From: Saccoglossus kowalevskii
Lineage: Eukaryota; Hemichordata; Enteropneusta; Harrimaniidae
DNA: 11,518 nucleotides
Reading direction: 5' to 3'
Assembly: GCF_000003605.2 (NCBI RefSeq)
Contig: NW_003113496.1
Coordinates: 1 to 11,518 of the forward strand
Positions within the stretch are counted from its first letter, which is position 1; every line of letters begins with the position of its first letter. A program made the position numbers and the translations under genes. Below, piece after piece: positions 8,660 through 11,518 of this stretch. Below the pieces are notes generated by a model that was not told the origin of the DNA, ran no database searches, and saw only the letters and a program-made list of their open reading frames with translations.

Positions 8660-9506
8660 GCCAGTACGTCTCAACTATTCCATGTAATATTTTTTTATAT
8701 TTTGCAACTTTGTATCTATAGAGTTATTTAACATATTTAAACTGTACAAGTGGGTGTGGAAGTAGTCACAACACCGGTACATGAGCCGTGCATACAATAA
8801 TCGTAATTTTATTCGTTTATATGCTAGCAATATTGTTATTGTTATCAGAATGTATCTGATTTTTTTGTAACGTTTGTCAGTTGTAGCCATATTATGATTT
8901 GGGTTGCTTTACGAAACTGACTGGGATTTGTATTTAGTAACGTTCTTGTGTTGTTTTGTTTTGTTTTAAAACAGTATTCTGGATATTTTATTACAATTGA
9001 TTCATTGAATTTGATTGTATGCAAGCGTACGATTATGAATGGGGTAGCAGGACGAAAGTACTATAGTATTTCTGACGGAGCCCGGCGACAATTACCACTA
9101 ATACTTTTAATAGAATTAATATCCATTCTGAGCGTATCGTCAGCTCAGTATTGAAGTTATCAAAGAGATATCTTGCGTCCCCACCAAATGAAGACACCAT
9201 CAACACTTATTTCAACGGAAATGTTCACATGATATTTAATATAATTTAAGTTTCAAAAGAACATAATATAATATATAACTATATAATCCAAGTGTGGCGT
9301 GAAAAAGCTAAACCCAATTTCATTTCATTAATAAAGATCGAGATCTGCAGTGGACCATCCGATGGTGTCTGTCCAATGGAGGAACCTTTTGTCAAAGCTC
9401 ATGTTGAACAATTCTGTGAGGTCGATATACTTCAACAATTATTTTACGACTGCTCATCAAATAGTGACTTAGTACTACACACAGTTGTAATAAAATCACG
9501 TCACCA
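8660..9506 (-). repeat. Inverted-repeat arm inside the sulfotransferase intron
   Basis: This intron segment is the partner, in reverse orientation, of 7162-7871. Long identical blocks include the stretch around 9340-9420 and that around 9010-9090. Compared with its partner it carries about 115 extra bases at 8878-8997. Open frames on its plus strand (8948-9154, 9292-9585) and minus strand (8890-8675) have no recognised domain. The two arms could pair as a long hairpin if transcribed together across the roughly 800-base spacer, which contains the 3' exon. Confidence 0.75.
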
Positions 9507-10664
9507 CTGGTTCAACCAGATTTTGCATTCCTATTTGATGCTTCACAATTTTACCAGTCTGTCGCTCAGAATATTTTTTTTCTAAACAGACACAATGCAT
9601 ATTCGGGTAAATCGCAAACATTAGAAAATAAGTTACTCAAATTATTTTATTTAAAGGGCGGTAGTCGTCGCCCAACGCATACTCGAGATATATGGGTCTC
9701 GTATGAACAAAGATGGCGATTTTGAATGTTTTGCAGACCAACAACTACAAACTGAGACGTTACCAAGCTTTAATTGGGTAATTTTTAGGTGATTGGAAGG
9801 TAATGAAGGAGTTACCGGCGGTAATTAGTGCAAGTCGTGCCTAGGCCAAACCTCATAATTGTGATTTCCATTTGAGGAGCGCATTGGATTTTGGGAAAAT
9901 CAATGTTTATTAACACAAATGTCGCACATGCGCAGGACGACGACCACCGTCCTTTAATTTATGTTCTATATCAAACATATAGAATTCAGTTCCAATACAA
10001 ATCTTATCCGAATATAAAACATTTACATAAACTCTAGCACAGATTTGATTAATAATCATAAAGATTTAAAGATGTTATTGTATCTATCAAAGTAATCATT
10101 TCATGGGCTAGTGAAATTCTCCAATATCCTATTATTTTTGATAGAGCAATAATCAAATTCACTATATATTCCCACAAAACAGAAAAAATTAAGAGTCAAC
10201 ACACAGGAACTGAGTTGTATGGACATATATTACAAAATCAATATTCATTAGTGTAAGAACAATACATCTAAATGATAACAGAGGATAACGCACGCACGAA
10301 CATTTATGGACCATAGTTTGATTAGATGCAAAATTTTGCTATTAAAATTTGACCTTGTATTCTAAATACATTTTGATTGATACACGTGGACTTCAGTGAT
10401 TCAACTATGGTCAAATGATACACAACGTACATATTACAATATTGGAGGAAACGTACACAGAACACCAATATTTAAAAATAAAAAAACATACAGATTTGCC
10501 TGCAAACTGAAAAATTCAATCTTACAGCTTTGCGTTTTCAATTCCAGCATTTCAGCACTAAAAATATTAAAAACCAAATGGTTTCCAAAGATAGAACGCT
10601 GCAGTGGATTTATAAGGTATTTATATAGTGCGGGCTTTTCAGTACGTGCACAAGTAATCTTCAT
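9507..10664. other. Segment absent from the inverted intron copy; carries MITE copy 2
   Basis: Relative to the plus-strand intron fragment, which joins its blocks directly at about 7161/7162, this 1.16-kb segment is extra. It is either an insertion here or a deletion there. The ends lack clear inverted repeats; a short palindrome, CTGGTTCAACCAG, lies near the left end (about 9508-9520). Apart from the MITE at 9651-9957 I see no gene. Open frames at 10396-10713 (plus) and 10667-10434 (minus) overlap each other and have no recognised domain. Confidence 0.5.
9651..9957 (+). mobile_element. TTAA-flanked MITE, copy 2 (299 bp)
   Basis: The body 9655-9953 lies between TTAA at 9651-9654 and TTAA at 9954-9957. 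The terminal repeats begin AGGGCGGTAGTCGTCG on the left and AGGACGGTGGTCGTCG read from the right (14 of 16). It aligns along its whole length, in the same direction, with the element at 6677-6984. Shared internal stretches include GGCGGTAATTAGTGCAAGT and ACACAAATGTCGCACATGCG. It is more diverged from copy 1 than a fresh insertion would be, it has no coding capacity, and it lies within the sulfotransferase intron. Confidence 0.8.
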
Positions 10665-10808
10665 CAAATTCCATTGTTCACATTACGATGTAAAAAACAA
10701 AAAGAATACATAGAATTATTTAAACTAAAATGATGCCTTCAAGAACATAGTTGGGGTGAAATCGAACCGTTACTTCATAAAAATATGTTTATTCATTTTC
10801 ATAATATC
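10665..10808 (-). repeat. Inverted-repeat block at the exon-intron border of copy 2
   Basis: Read on the minus strand this block matches 7019-7161, for example the shared GAAGTAACGGTTCGATTTCA and TTTTTTACATCGTAATGTGA. It begins inside the last codons of the 5' exon and continues into the intron, which identifies the plus-strand copy as a duplicate of this gene region rather than an unrelated repeat. Confidence 0.75.
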
Positions 10809-11226
10809 CCACACGGCTGCATTCCGATAGAGCACACTTGTACGAGGACATGATGGATGCTTTTGGATCACGAATAAGGAATGTGTGAATATAACCGGTG
10901 GGTAGGTATTTATAGTTTTTCGTTCCTCCAAGACACCCTGCGTTATCTTTCATGAAGATGGCACTCTTTTCTGGACACGACGTTTTCTCTAATCTATCTT
11001 TCACTTCTTGGTATGTGTATCCAGGAACTGGAGGACCCCTACTGTAATCCTCGTGGCCTATTCTATCCTCCCCTTCACAATATGCCATAACAAATTGTTC
11101 ATGGAAAACTTTAATTGAAGGCTCTCCTGCAATTGCTAATTCAAATGCAGTTGATCTCGACCTGCCATGTGCCCATAACGCCACTAGCAGAGATGGCGCT
11201 ATATCGCAAAAATAAGCAGCCGGACC
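10789..11226 (-). CDS. Sulfotransferase-like protein, 5' exon (copy 2)
   Basis: The frame is open from 11226 to a TAA at 10791-10789 (the in-frame TAG at 11229-11227 closes it upstream), about 145 codons. It carries the two PAPS-binding elements of sulfotransferases: the 5'-phosphosulfate loop LWAHGRSRSTAFE near residues 20-32, and the 3'-phosphate motif FLIRDPKASIMSSYK near residues 118-132. Between them, GYTYQEVKDRLEK and IFMKDNAG are also typical of the family. The enzyme would be a cytosolic PAPS-dependent transferase of unknown acceptor; no signal peptide or membrane segment is seen. The ATG of copy 1 aligns with CCG at 11223-11221. The N-terminus must therefore come from an upstream exon, via an acceptor such as GTGTAG|GGT at 11227/11226, or the gene is dead. 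The GTG at 11184 is not a likely start. A donor is needed before the TAA: CGT|GTGGGA, just after ALSECSR, would join in phase 0 to the 3' exon at 8629. Confidence 0.75.
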   Translation of the reverse strand, partial: GPAAYFCDIAPSLLVALWAHGRSRSTAFELAIAGEPSIKVFHEQFVMAYCEGEDRIGHEDYSRGPPVPGYTYQEVKDRLEKTSCPEKSAIFMKDNAGCLGGTKNYKYLPTGYIHTFLIRDPKASIMSSYKCALSECSRVGYYENE

Positions 11227-11229
11227 CTA

Positions 11230-11518
11230 CACAAAGAGCTTCTCTAAATCTGTTCTAACGTTTTGGATTTAGTTTTGGATGTATGGCCGCCCTTGAATAA
11301 ACAGTGTAATCACGTTATCAATTTAAGTTTATTCGCTTGATAAGCTTAGTTTCGAGTGTTATACAATATCACAACAAACAATTGTTTTTGTACAAAACGT
11401 GATATGTGACCTTCAAACTTGACGGGGTGCAGAGCACTGTTTTGTCTACGCTATTTTATAATGTATCAGCAACATTCTCATAAGCCACGGCACCTGAACC
11501 AAACGAGAATGTCATCTG
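11230..11518. other. Upstream flank of sulfotransferase copy 2, nothing clear
   Basis: No gene is seen. An 8-bp inverted pair, GAATAAAC (11295-11302) and GTTTATTC (11327-11334), encloses a 24-base loop. The word CGCCCTTGAATAAAC (11288-11302) resembles CGCCCACTTGAATAAAC at 584-600, but the flanks do not align. Homology to the 5' flank of copy 1 stops at about the lost start codon. Confidence 0.4.

Noticed and set aside
8675-8890. Minus-strand frame beginning MATTDKRYKK with a hydrophobic stretch just upstream of the sulfotransferase 3' exon
   Set aside because: It could look like a membrane anchor, but it lies wholly in the duplicated intron, begins in a segment missing from the other copy, and is not joined in frame to the exon.
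8948-9154. Frame with VCKRTIM and GVAGRKYYS, mirrored at 7716-7528 on the other strand
   Set aside because: It is open in both copies only because the DNA is a recent duplicate. There is no recognisable domain and no plausible start or splice sites.
9292-9585. 97-codon plus-strand frame with the stretch VCPMEEPFVKAHVEQFCEVD, partly conserved in the inverted copy at 7350-7165
   Set aside because: Between the two copies most changes alter amino acids (for example SGPSDG against SGLFHG), the frame ends differ, and no splice acceptor is shared. This looks like duplicated non-coding DNA, not a selected protein.
10396-10713. 105-codon plus-strand frame overlapping a 77-codon minus-strand frame
   Set aside because: They overlap each other inside the intron, end in repeat sequence and have no recognised domain.
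11288-11302. CGCCCTTGAATAAAC, similar to 584-600, as a sign of paired LTRs
   Set aside because: Only about 15 bases agree and the flanks do not align, so two LTR copies cannot be supported.

Overview
The window reads as AT-rich nuclear DNA from an animal, most likely a marine invertebrate. Coding blocks are short, widely spaced and interrupted by long non-coding stretches. Polyadenylation-type signals and splice-like sites can be seen, there are no operons or Shine-Dalgarno sites, and much of the DNA is transposon-derived. The species or phylum cannot be fixed from the sequence alone.

The only host gene family recognised is a small P-loop sulfotransferase-like family on the minus strand. One copy begins at 160 with a good ATG and runs off the left edge of the window. 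A second copy occupies about 11226 down to 8306: a 5' exon (11226-10789) carries the PAPS-binding P-loop and the 3'-phosphate-binding motif, a roughly 2.1 kb intron follows, and a 3' exon (8647-8306) has a stop codon and AATAAA signals just downstream. The two copies are about 95% identical over the shared 150 bases, so they are recent tandem duplicates. In the second copy the ATG is replaced by CCG and the exon-exon junction looks disturbed, so it may use other exons or may be decaying.

The intron of that second copy exists a second time, inverted, at 7019-7871 on the plus strand, as a fragment without recognisable exons. Two 300-bp elements flanked by TTAA (6677-6984 and 9651-9957) lie in and beside these duplicated blocks. 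They are non-autonomous DNA transposons with imperfect terminal inverted repeats containing GCGCATGCGC-like cores.

The centre (about 3514-5290, plus strand) holds a decayed transposase-like gene of a family widespread in invertebrate genomes, broken by at least five frame changes. A 13-base motif, AAATGTACGTTAC, recurs upstream of it in one orientation and downstream in the other, as expected for transposase-binding or subterminal repeats of the same element.

The remaining stretches (161-1278, 1383-2240, 5291-6358, 7872-8227, 9958-10664, 11230-11518) hold no gene I can support, only candidate promoter-like, hairpin or first-exon signals given with low confidence. I found no CRISPR array, rRNA, convincing tRNA or clear new system. 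The most unusual structures are the inverted intron duplicate and the motif array around the dead transposase.
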